Shown: positions 1-5,084 of the stretch, piece by piece
Layout of the letters: each line of letters begins with the position of its first letter
How positions within the stretch are numbered: the stretch's first letter is position 1
The notes under the pieces: model-generated
What the model saw: the letters and a program-made list of their open reading frames with translations, nothing else
Database searches by the model: none
What the model was told of the DNA's origin: nothing
Assembly: GCA_025998355.1 (NCBI GenBank)
Contig: BNVV01000049.1
Span: 1 to 9,121, forward strand
DNA: 9,121 nt
Direction of reading: 5' to 3'
Origin: Endomicrobiia bacterium
GTDB lineage: Bacteria; Elusimicrobiota; Endomicrobiia; Endomicrobiales; Endomicrobiaceae
Translations under genes and position numbers: made by a program

Positions 1-80
1 TCAAACGTCCCTTTCTTTACTCCCATTAATCGCCTAAACCCATTCCATCTGTTTCCGCACGCTTTCTTTTTCTGTTTCAT
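1..80 (-). CDS. Possible start of a small basic ORF, cut by the left edge
   Basis: On the minus strand, ATG at 80-78 opens a frame of 26 codons that runs off the window. It begins MKQKKKACGNRW and is rich in Lys and Arg. A promoter-like pair (TTGCAT at 112-117, TACAAT at 90-95, 16-bp spacer) lies directly upstream, which would give an almost leaderless transcript. There is no clear Shine-Dalgarno site. The second repeat copy has the same ATG at 289-287 followed by AAA and TAA, so that copy cannot encode the protein. This is either a real gene start with one dead duplicate or a chance frame in a non-coding repeat. Confidence 0.2.
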   Translation of the reverse strand, partial: MKQKKKACGNRWNGFRRLMGVKKGTF

Positions 81-130
81 AGTACTTCTATTGTACTTTT
101 ATATATTAGTTATGCAAGAGGTCTAATATT
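1..130. repeat. Copy 1 of a ~130-bp diverged direct repeat
   Basis: Positions 1-130 match 212-339 along their whole length with scattered substitutions and small indels. Shared blocks include TCCCTTTCTTTACTCCCATT, CTAAACCCATTCCAT, ACTTCTATTGTACTTTTATAT and AAGAGGTCTAAT. The copies are 211 bp apart, so this may be a tandem array that continues left of the window. On the minus strand the unit reads as a promoter-like stretch (TTGCAT, 16 bp, TACAAT) followed by ATG. I do not recognise the family. Confidence 0.9.
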
Positions 131-161
131 CTCTATACTCAATTTTCTCTTTGCTCACCTA

Positions 162-177
162 CCCCCCCCTTTTTTTT
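162..177. repeat. C8T8 homopolymer tract
   Basis: Eight C followed by eight T between the two repeat copies. Such tracts are prone to slippage, but no gene start or reading frame is visibly set by it. It may also be an assembly weak point. Confidence 0.8.
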
Positions 178-211
178 CTTTTCTTACTCCTTGCTATCCC
201 TTACTGTTCTA

Positions 212-339
212 TCAAATGTCCCTTTCTTTACTCCCATTAATACTAAACCCATTCCATTTAACCTGCCTGCTTTCTTTTTTTTATTTCATAGTTACTTCTA
301 TTGTACTTTTATATGTTAATTATTAAGAGGTCTAATGTT
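212..339. repeat. Copy 2 of the ~130-bp direct repeat
   Basis: Diverged copy of 1-130 with a few short gaps. The block around ACTTCTATTGTACTTTTATAT is best conserved, while the middle (around 262-285) has drifted. The minus-strand ATG equivalent to that of copy 1 is followed at once by a stop. The copy ends where the large inverted repeat at 336-382 begins. Confidence 0.9.
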
Positions 340-382
340 AAACTATTGCCCCGCAAGCAAGCCGCAGGGCAATAGTTTAACA
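336..382. repeat. Perfect 16-bp inverted repeat with 15-nt loop
   Basis: TGTTAAACTATTGCCC at 336-351 is the exact reverse complement of 367-382; the loop is CGCAAGCAAGCCGCA. As RNA this is a strong hairpin. A T-rich stretch (ATTTTGTTTTT) follows on the plus strand but starts only several bases after the stem, so a textbook intrinsic terminator is not clear. It could be a bidirectional terminator between the left-end repeats and the region to the right, or the end of a palindromic repeat element. Confidence 0.85.
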
Positions 383-454
383 ATTAATAATTTTGTTTTT
401 CTCATGACAATCTTGTTTTAGTTTTTCTTGACACAGTATGTTGATCTATGAGAA

Positions 455-709
455 GTGTTCTACAACTTTTTTGCGATGATGTTGAATTTGTATCGTGTCA
501 CGAAAATGACACGAAAAAAGAATCAAAATATCATTGGTAAAGAAAAGAGAGGAGGAAGGATAACGAACATTTTAAATTCTCCATCCTTGCTCCCCCTCAT
601 CTGTTTTATCTTTACATCTATTGTACTGACTTTTCTAGCGCTTGGTGCTTATCACACTTTGCTTACTGATCTATCTATTGCTTTAATAAACATTCGTCAT
701 TTCTACTGA
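455..709 (+). CDS. Doubtful small membrane protein ORF
   Basis: An 84-codon plus-strand frame, the only one of this length on that strand not shadowing a confident gene. The N-terminal half is basic; the C-terminal half has one or two hydrophobic segments (about residues 43-66 and 68-80, including LPLICFIFTSIVLTFLALGA) and would insert in a membrane. Its start is unclear: GTG at 455, ATG at 476, 479 and 506 are all in frame and none has a good ribosome site. The best Shine-Dalgarno match (GGAGG near 550) is followed in frame by ATA and ACG, not a usual start. A TTGACA at 428-433 has no convincing -10 partner. No family recognised. It could be a decayed gene. Confidence 0.3.
   Translation: MFYNFFAMMLNLYRVTKMTRKKNQNIIGKEKRGGRITNILNSPSLLPLICFIFTSIVLTFLALGAYHTLLTDLSIALINIRHFY
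493..514. repeat. Perfect 7-bp dyad, operator-like
   Basis: TCGTGTC at 493-499 and GACACGA at 508-514 are exact reverse complements separated by 8 bases. It lies inside the first codons of the doubtful ORF at 455, just before or over its possible ATG at 506. Such a 22-bp dyad could bind a dimeric regulator or form a small hairpin; its role is unknown. Confidence 0.6.
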
Positions 710-758
710 CTGATGCCGCCGAAATGAGCGGTGAGTAAGCTTCCCTTTATCCTTTGGT

Positions 759-1262
759 CTACTCAACCCAAGCTATGTTTAAAGCGGAGCATGCTTGCTT
801 CTCATCATTCCTCATTTTAACCAATTCAGCTTCATGCGAAGACAGTTTTATCCCAGTTCCCAAATCTACCTCATCTGCTTCAAACCTCTTTCTAATCTCA
901 TTATACTGATCCTCGGTTAAATTTTCATCGCGCCGCTTTGCTGCCAGCCCTACAGCCGTTATATTAAAGTCAACTTCCATGGCCTTGAGCTCAAATTTAT
1001 GAGCTTCTTGAATTTTTCTTCTAGCGGCTTTATAATGCTCAACACACGATTGCATACCGTGAGCACGATGGTTTGCCGCAATTTGTCCAGGATCTACAGC
1101 CTCAACTCTAAGAACCCTAGCCTGCTCCAGATATTGCTGACGCTCACCCCTAAGTTGAGCATACCTAAGTTCATCATCTTGATTGGCCCGCACTTCAGTT
1201 GAGCTAAAGACAAGTCCAGATAAAACAACCGCTCCCATCATTACTGCTCTACACTTCTTCAC
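759..1262 (-). CDS. Exported helical protein of unknown function
   Basis: 167 residues. The start is GTG, chosen because AAGGAG sits 7 bases upstream and the signal peptide begins at once. Residues 1-26 form a Sec signal peptide: KK at 2-3, a hydrophobic core about 6-20, and a VRA site suggesting cleavage after Ala26. The mature protein is highly charged, rich in Glu, Arg and Lys, and looks mostly alpha-helical or coiled-coil. It has two cysteines, C73 and C158, that could form a disulfide after export. I recognise no domain. A promoter-like pair (TTGCAA, 17 bp, TACTAT) lies 45-75 bp upstream. It follows the lipoprotein gene at 1546-2322 on the same strand, 283 bp apart, so co-transcription is possible but unproven. 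The likely location is periplasm or outside the cell. Confidence 0.75.
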   Translation of the reverse strand: MKKCRAVMMGAVVLSGLVFSSTEVRANQDDELRYAQLRGERQQYLEQARVLRVEAVDPGQIAANHRAHGMQSCVEHYKAARRKIQEAHKFELKAMEVDFNITAVGLAAKRRDENLTEDQYNEIRKRFEADEVDLGTGIKLSSHEAELVKMRNDEKQACSALNIAWVE

Positions 1263-1307
1263 TGATACTCTCCTTTTGCTCGAATTTTACGATCAAACAT
1301 CCTTATC

Positions 1308-1336
1308 ATAGTATCAAAATTAAGATTAATTTGCAA
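1308..1336 (-). promoter_or_regulatory. Candidate promoter of the exported-protein gene
   Basis: Minus-strand TTGCAA (1331-1336) and TACTAT (1308-1313) with a 17-bp spacer, each matching four of six consensus positions for a housekeeping sigma factor. The surroundings are very AT-rich, so chance matches are likely. Confidence 0.3.
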
Positions 1337-1451
1337 ATTCAGTATATTAATCAACATTTAAAAAAGTGAAAAAAGTCCTTGAAAAAGACATAATTTAAAG
1401 CGCTACTGTAAGCTTTATCAAGGTAAAACTGTTTGTAGGTGATTTAGAATA

Positions 1452-1471
1452 TATCTTGCAGCATCAAGATA
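1452..1471. repeat. Perfect 7-bp hairpin in the spacer between the two exported-protein genes
   Basis: TATCTTG at 1452-1458 pairs with CAAGATA at 1465-1471 across a 6-nt loop. No T-run follows on either strand, so it is not an obvious terminator. The rest of 1263-1545 shows only AT-rich sequence and a weak minus-strand AGGCT/AGCCT stem ending in TTTTTT near 1490-1545, which may end the lipoprotein transcript. Confidence 0.5.
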
Positions 1472-1545
1472 GACTAATCATAAACTAAAAAAGGCTTTAC
1501 ACAACCTCTCAGGGGGCAAGTCTTGTCATAAGATCTACTTTGAGC

Positions 1546-2322
1546 CTAATGCAACATCCTTCTTATTTTTTCTTTGTGTTCTCTCTCTATCCTTTTCCAA
1601 AACTCTATTGCTTCTCTTTCTTTTTTTTCTCTCTCTTTCAGACGCTCTTTTCTCTGTCCCTCATATTCTTCAAAATCAAGTGCTGTCCTGACTCCTCTGT
1701 TATATTCTTCCAAATCTTTCCTGGCATCCTCATGTCGATTCACAGCGAATTGCACAGATTCACTAACAGTGCTTGCATCTAATATGAGACCCGTTCTTCC
1801 ATATATTCTACAGTGATCATCAGGAACGCCAAGATCCTCCATCAATGTTTTAAGAGTATTTGAACGTATCGTTACGTTTTGATTAGTTTCTTTTTCGCGT
1901 TCTGGTATTTCCAAGAGCATCTCTCTTAACTGGCTATCGGTATATTTATACCACAAGTCTTTGTCAACGATATCATGTTTACCTAATACAAAAAGCAGTC
2001 TCTTTACTGCATATAGACCACAGTTGCAATGTGTCCATCCATTATCATGATCCTTGTAATAATAATGATTGTTTTCACATACTATATGATCGATACCTTC
2101 CCCAAAGTCTTCTTTTTCGATTTTTGACATTTCTCTTATTTCAGCGTTGTCGGCGCCTTTGGCTTCTAGATATTCTTCAACTTTCGATTTTGGAGTATCT
2201 TCATCAACACGTACAACAGGATTAGTTTTGTTTTTGTCTTTTTCTTTATGAGGACAACCTTTGCACGAACTTAAGACAAGACTAAATAAAGCAATTGCAA
2301 TTACTACTTTTTTTGTTTTCAC
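1546..2322 (-). CDS. Predicted lipoprotein with cysteine-rich CNCG motif, function unknown
   Basis: 258 residues with a GTG start; GGAGG lies 8 bases upstream. Residues 1-19 are a type II signal peptide (basic KTKK, hydrophobic core) ending in the lipobox LSSC, so C20 would be lipid-modified and anchor the protein in a membrane. A polar Lys-rich linker (21-46) follows. The central region about 73-115 contains C82, H86, W96, H98 and a HCNCGLYA motif (98-105) leading into a hydrophobic helix. A Cys-Gly-hydrophobic pattern at a helix start resembles the active-site segment of papain-fold peptidases (C39, C48), but I see no convincing His/Asp partners, so this is only a suggestion. Residues about 197-258 are a very charged predicted coiled coil. 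Its neighbour at 759-1262 is also exported. No family recognised. Confidence 0.75.
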   Translation of the reverse strand: MKTKKVVIAIALFSLVLSSCKGCPHKEKDKNKTNPVVRVDEDTPKSKVEEYLEAKGADNAEIREMSKIEKEDFGEGIDHIVCENNHYYYKDHDNGWTHCNCGLYAVKRLLFVLGKHDIVDKDLWYKYTDSQLREMLLEIPEREKETNQNVTIRSNTLKTLMEDLGVPDDHCRIYGRTGLILDASTVSESVQFAVNRHEDARKDLEEYNRGVRTALDFEEYEGQRKERLKEREKKEREAIEFWKRIEREHKEKIRRMLH

Positions 2323-2345
2323 AAATCCATCCTCCAGATATTTAC

Positions 2346-2365
2346 TGTGTATTGTGTATGTGTAT
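2346..2365. repeat. Three short TGTGTAT-type repeats in the lipoprotein 5' leader
   Basis: TGTGTAT at 2346-2352 and 2353-2359, then GTGTAT at 2360-2365. They lie between the candidate promoter and the start codon of the lipoprotein gene. They are too short to assign a function. Confidence 0.6.
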
Positions 2366-2389
2366 CTCTAAAGATATTTTATCATTTTT

Positions 2390-2419
2390 ATCATTTTTTT
2401 GCTTGGTTTTGCTTGTCAA
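2390..2419 (-). promoter_or_regulatory. Candidate promoter of the lipoprotein gene
   Basis: A perfect minus-strand -35 hexamer TTGACA (2414-2419) is followed after 18 bp by AATGAT (2390-2395), a weak -10. Two near-tandem ATGATAA copies overlap the -10 area, so the exact -10 is uncertain. The leader would be about 60 nt, ending in the GGAGG site before GTG. Confidence 0.4.
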
Positions 2420-2516
2420 CTGCTTACACTTGTTTTGATGCAAGGTGTGAGTGTGAGGTGAAATATGTTCTAAAAACTTAATTCTCCTAAAGCCTGTTTA
2501 TTTGCTTTGGGGCTAA

Positions 2517-2614
2517 TCACTGTCTCAAGTTGGATTTACAACGTGGGCATCTAAATTTTAAAACCATTTTGGAGCATTAATCATTCTTGAAGCAGTAATC
2601 ATTATTACTGTCAT
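2517..2614 (-). pseudogene. Pair of overlapping mini ORFs with a CPRC zinc knuckle, possible gene relic
   Basis: ATG at 2614-2612 opens an 18-codon frame ending at 2558. A second frame starts at ATG 2567-2565 and reads MVLKFRCPRCKSNL before a stop at 2517. The CPxC plus basic residues resembles half of a zinc ribbon such as those at the N-terminus of some transposases. One frameshift would join the two into a ~35-residue product. AGGAGAG lies 11 bases before the first ATG. It could be a decayed zinc-ribbon gene or chance. Confidence 0.2.
2593..2610. repeat. Perfect 7-bp hairpin
   Basis: CAGTAAT at 2593-2599 and ATTACTG at 2604-2610 with a 4-nt loop. No T-run follows on either strand. It overlaps the first codons of the mini ORF at 2614. 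Confidence 0.55.
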
Positions 2615-2669
2615 TTTATAAAAATCTCTCCTGTTTTTTGTACTAGCTTTGACCTATTTAGCAAAACCC

Positions 2670-2691
2670 TATTAATTATGCAAGAGATCTA
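2670..2691. repeat. Third partial copy of the left-end repeat (22 bp)
   Basis: TATTAATTATGCAAGAGATCTA matches positions 104-125 at 20 of 22 bases and the corresponding, more diverged part of copy 2. In all three places the minus strand carries or nearly carries TTGCAT followed by AT-rich sequence and a short minus-strand ORF, so the shared unit may be a promoter-bearing end of an interspersed element. Confidence 0.6.
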
Positions 2692-2723
2692 TTGTAAATA
2701 CGAAAATCCGCAGAAACCACGGG

Positions 2724-2863
2724 TTCTAGACCCTACCCCAAGCAAAACGCATGAAGGCTTTCTTAATTCTTGATTATTGCAGAGCAATAGCAAATTGCAG
2801 CCTATGGAATTTGCTTTGGGTCTAGAATCAGTCGCCCCAAGAAACTTTTTTCATGCGTTTTGC
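2724..2863. repeat. Interlocked inverted-repeat element downstream of ilvC
   Basis: TTCTAGACCC (2724-2733) is the exact complement of GGGTCTAGAA (2818-2827). GCAAAACGCATGAA (2742-2755) is the exact complement of TTCATGCGTTTTGC (2850-2863). The order is A, B, A', B', so the two stems interlock and cannot form together without a pseudoknot; they are either alternative folds or a designed knot. Between them lie two perfect local hairpins: TATTGC/GCAATA (2775-2780, 2784-2789, 3-nt loop) and AGCAAATT/AATTTGCT (2789-2796, 2808-2815). No ORF of note fits. The element lies 54 bp past the ilvC stop and may act as a transcript end, a structured RNA or a palindromic mobile element. Confidence 0.75.
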
Positions 2864-2916
2864 CCTAAGACCCTAAATAAATTACCGGGAAAGTACATAG
2901 CCCGTTATTAAAGCTG

Positions 2917-3918
2917 TTATTTATTTTTTGACCAAGACATTTTGGAACGTAACCTAGCCCCAACTTTTTCAATCACTCTTTCGCTTATTTCTTTTCTTGT
3001 TTTGTTGAAGAAAGGTCTGCCTGTTTTATTTTCTTCAAGCCAATCATTAGCAAATTTACCTGATTGAATATCCGATAAAACTTTTTTCATTTCTGCTTTT
3101 GTTGTGTCTGTAATTACTCTCTTTCCGGTTACATATTCACCGTACTCTGCGGTATCGGAAATTGAATAATTCATCTTGCCAAGCCCGCCTTCAAATATCA
3201 AATCAACAATAAGTTTTACCTCATGACAGCATTCAAAATATGCAATTTCTGGTTGATATCCTGCTGCAACAAGCGTTTCAAAACCTGCATTGATAAGTTC
3301 TACTAACCCACCACAAAGAACAGCCTGCTCGCCAAACAAATCGGTTTCAGTTTCTTCTTTAAAAGTAGTTTCGAGAACTCCACATCTTGTTCCGCCGATA
3401 CCTTTTGCATAAGCAAGAGCTAAATCCTTTGCTTTACCACTTGAATCTTGTTCAATAGCTATCAAACAGGGAACTCCTTTGCCTTCTTCGTACTGTCTTC
3501 TTACCAAATGGCCAGGCCCCTTAGGAGCTATCATGATTACATCTAAATCTGCCGTAGAAATAATCTGTTTAAAACGTATGTTAAATCCATGCGCAAAACT
3601 TAAAACAGCGCCTTTTTTAATATTAGGCTTTATATCTTCTTCCCAAACTTTTCTTTGAACTTCATCCGGCAAAAGAATACAAACCCAGTCTGCATCTTTG
3701 ACTGCTTCGGCAACGCTTACAGGTTTCCAACCGTCTTCAATAGCCTTTTTATAATTATCTCCACCAGGTCTTTGCGCAACAACAACATTTACACCTGAAT
3801 CTCTAAGATTTAAAGCGTGAGCATGCCCTTGACTGCCATAACCCAAAACTGCAATAGTTTTTCCTTTCAAAAAATTCAAGTCTGCGTCGTTTTCGTAGTA
3901 CATTTTTGCATCTGCCAT
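2917..3918 (-). CDS. ilvC: Ketol-acid reductoisomerase, class I
   Basis: 333 residues, the usual short (class I) length. It isomerises and reduces 2-acetolactate or 2-aceto-2-hydroxybutyrate to the dihydroxy acid using NAD(P)H and Mg2+. The N-terminal Rossmann domain has [17 protein letters not shown] from residue 26; H110 in SFAHGFN and K133 in APKGPGH are conserved. The C-terminal knotted helical domain holds the metal and substrate residues D193 and E197 (DLFGEQ), E229 and E233, and S254. The cofactor loop is QRPGGDNY (49-56), lacking the two serines of the common RKGSxSW-type loop and carrying D54, so NADPH preference may be relaxed or reversed (inference). The start is ATG with AAAGGTGG upstream. 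It lies 30 bp after ilvN and is almost certainly co-transcribed with it. Confidence 0.97.
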   Translation of the reverse strand: MADAKMYYENDADLNFLKGKTIAVLGYGSQGHAHALNLRDSGVNVVVAQRPGGDNYKKAIEDGWKPVSVAEAVKDADWVCILLPDEVQRKVWEEDIKPNIKKGAVLSFAHGFNIRFKQIISTADLDVIMIAPKGPGHLVRRQYEEGKGVPCLIAIEQDSSGKAKDLALAYAKGIGGTRCGVLETTFKEETETDLFGEQAVLCGGLVELINAGFETLVAAGYQPEIAYFECCHEVKLIVDLIFEGGLGKMNYSISDTAEYGEYVTGKRVITDTTKAEMKKVLSDIQSGKFANDWLEENKTGRPFFNKTRKEISERVIEKVGARLRSKMSWSKNK

Positions 3919-3948
3919 TTTCGTCCCCCCACCTTTAATTTGTTTTTG

Positions 3949-4440
3949 CTATTTAACCTTATTGGCGTTGCCTCGCGTCAAAGCAACAATACCTGTACGG
4001 TTGGTTTCTTTTATGCCATAAGGCATAACCACTTTCATAAAAGCATCAATTTTATCCTCATCGCCCGTTATTTCAGTAACAATTGAATCTTGTGATATAT
4101 CTACAATTCTTGCCCTAAACATTCCTATTAACCCGATAATTTCATCCCGACACGATTTGGTCACATTTATTTTTATAAGAGCAAGACCTCTTTCGATAGT
4201 AGCGCAATCAGTAAAATCGTTGACCTTTATAATGTCAACCAATTTATTTAACTGTTTTGTAACCTGTTCAAGAATAGAGCCATCGCTTTTAACAACAATA
4301 GTCATTCTAGAAATCGCAGGGTCTTCAGTTTCGCTTACAGAAAGTGAATCTATGTTGAATCCGCGAGCAGCAAACAAAGTTGATATTCTTGCAAGCACAC
4401 CAAACTTATTTTCCATTAAAACTGAAACCATGTGACGCAT
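3949..4440 (-). CDS. ilvN: Acetohydroxyacid synthase small (regulatory) subunit
   Basis: 163 residues, normal for this family, and close in pattern to E. coli IlvH. The N-terminal ACT domain (about 1-78) carries the Val-binding residues known from IlvH: N11 and G14 in ENKFGVLARI and N29 in RGFNI. The C-terminal domain (about 80-163) has the conserved RDEIIGLI, RARIVD and ALTRG segments. It would activate IlvB and confer feedback inhibition by valine, which the intact binding residues suggest is retained. I chose the first ATG because GGAGG sits 5 bases upstream; the Met at residue 4 would be 14 bases away. It is followed by ilvC after 30 bp but separated from ilvB by 644 bp, which is unusual because ilvB and ilvN normally abut. 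Confidence 0.97.
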   Translation of the reverse strand: MRHMVSVLMENKFGVLARISTLFAARGFNIDSLSVSETEDPAISRMTIVVKSDGSILEQVTKQLNKLVDIIKVNDFTDCATIERGLALIKINVTKSCRDEIIGLIGMFRARIVDISQDSIVTEITGDEDKIDAFMKVVMPYGIKETNRTGIVALTRGNANKVK

Positions 4441-4472
4441 ACTTTCCTCCGTTTGTTAATTATACAAAACCT

Positions 4473-4598
4473 TTACATTTTTTTAACCACACACTTTTCG
4501 GAAGAATCGCTAGTAAAAGAGATCCCGACGTCAACGGGAATTTGCAAAAAACCAAATCTAATGTGATTTTCTCGAAGCTTAATAGCTTTTTGAATCAT
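4473..4598 (-). CDS. Small ORF (41 residues) preceding ilvN, unknown function
   Basis: The frame starts at ATG 4598-4596 and stops at 4473, 32 bp before the ilvN start. AAGGAG lies 6 bases upstream of the ATG, one of the best ribosome sites in the window. The product begins MIQKAIKLRENHIRFG and ends CVVKKM; it has no signal peptide or membrane segment. Inside it, TCCCG/CGGGA arms around a GACGTC core form a short stem near 4526-4544. It contains no run of Val, Leu or Ile codons, so it does not look like a classical attenuation peptide. It could be a small protein made with IlvN, a translational coupler or a remnant. No family recognised. Confidence 0.45.
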   Translation of the reverse strand: MIQKAIKLRENHIRFGFLQIPVDVGISFTSDSSEKCVVKKM

Positions 4599-4663
4599 CG
4601 TATTCTCCTTTTTAGTTTCTTAGTGCCAAAGAACTTAGGTATATCTAAACCGCACCAAACCAC

Positions 4664-4693
4664 ATCATACCGCAGTTTTAAAAATGCGGGCAA
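4664..4693 (-). promoter_or_regulatory. Candidate internal promoter for ilvN-ilvC with a palindromic spacer
   Basis: Minus-strand -35 TTGCCC (4688-4693) and -10 TATGAT (4664-4669, five of six) are 18 bp apart. The spacer is filled by an almost perfect 20-bp palindrome at 4670-4689 (CCGCA and TGCGG arms, AT-rich centre, one mismatch pair). A repressor bound there would block the promoter. Transcription would start about 60 nt before the small ORF at 4598 and continue into ilvN and ilvC. A perfect CAAGCTTG palindrome follows upstream at 4691-4698. Confidence 0.45.
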
Positions 4694-4773
4694 GCTTGGC
4701 AAAAAAAAATCCTCTCTTTTATGCCATCTTCTTTTTAACAAAAACCTATCTTCTTTTTTTGTTATGGCGCAAC

Positions 4774-4959
4774 TTAAAATAATTCTACTATAATACCTAA
4801 AAACAGATTCTTAAGTAGCAAGTCCCAACAAACTTTACACAACCTGCCGTATCCATTTTTGCATTTACTAAACACTCGAGGGTATAAGAAAAACCCCGTT
4901 TGTCTTTCTGTTACTGCAATATAAGGATTACGTACGATATAAACGATTCTCCTCGATAT
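4774..4959 (-). pseudogene. 61-codon frame with strong ribosome site but no normal start codon
   Basis: The minus-strand GGAGGAG at 4966-4972 is followed 6 bases later by ATA (4959-4957), not ATG, and the frame then stays open for 61 codons to a TAA at 4774. The first GTG, TTG or ATG in frame comes only about half-way. The product would begin ISRRIVYIVRNPYIAV and contain three cysteines in KCKNGYGRLCKVCW. A promoter-like pair (TTGGCG 5014-5019, TACAAG 4991-4996, 17 bp) is just upstream. It may be a gene whose ATG mutated to ATA, a weakly translated regulator, or chance. No family recognised. Confidence 0.3.
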
Positions 4960-4990
4960 AATATACTCCTCCTGCTTCTAAAAGATGACT

Positions 4991-5019
4991 CTTGTAGTGT
5001 AGCAAAAAGTTAACGCCAA
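4991..5019 (-). promoter_or_regulatory. Candidate promoter downstream of ilvB
   Basis: TTGGCG (5014-5019) and TACAAG (4991-4996) on the minus strand, 17-bp spacer, each four of six to consensus. It would read into the start-less frame at 4774-4959 and onward to ilvN. The rest of 5020-5084 has only an AAAACG/CGTTTT arm pair near 5027-5041 and no clear terminator for ilvB. Confidence 0.3.
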
Positions 5020-5084
5020 ACACCAGAAAACGAACGTTTTATGGAAAAGGGCATTTTGCAAATATGGTCTAAACGATATCCTGC

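Noticed and set aside
717..734. CCGC/GCGG stem between the doubtful ORF at 455 and the exported-protein gene
   Set aside because: Only four base pairs and no T-run on either strand; not called a terminator.
1540..1816. Two hydrophobic plus-strand frames of 80 codons
   Set aside because: They are the antisense of the Glu/Lys-rich coiled coil of the lipoprotein, which always reads as Phe/Ser/Leu on the other strand.
2884..2903. CGGG/CCCG stem just after ilvC as a terminator
   Set aside because: A four-pair stem with a long loop and only a broken T-rich tail; too weak to call.
4380..4793. 137-codon plus-strand open frame across the ilvN start and the spacer
   Set aside because: It begins antisense to the ilvN 5' end, lacks a ribosome site and has no recognisable domain; the minus-strand genes explain the region better.
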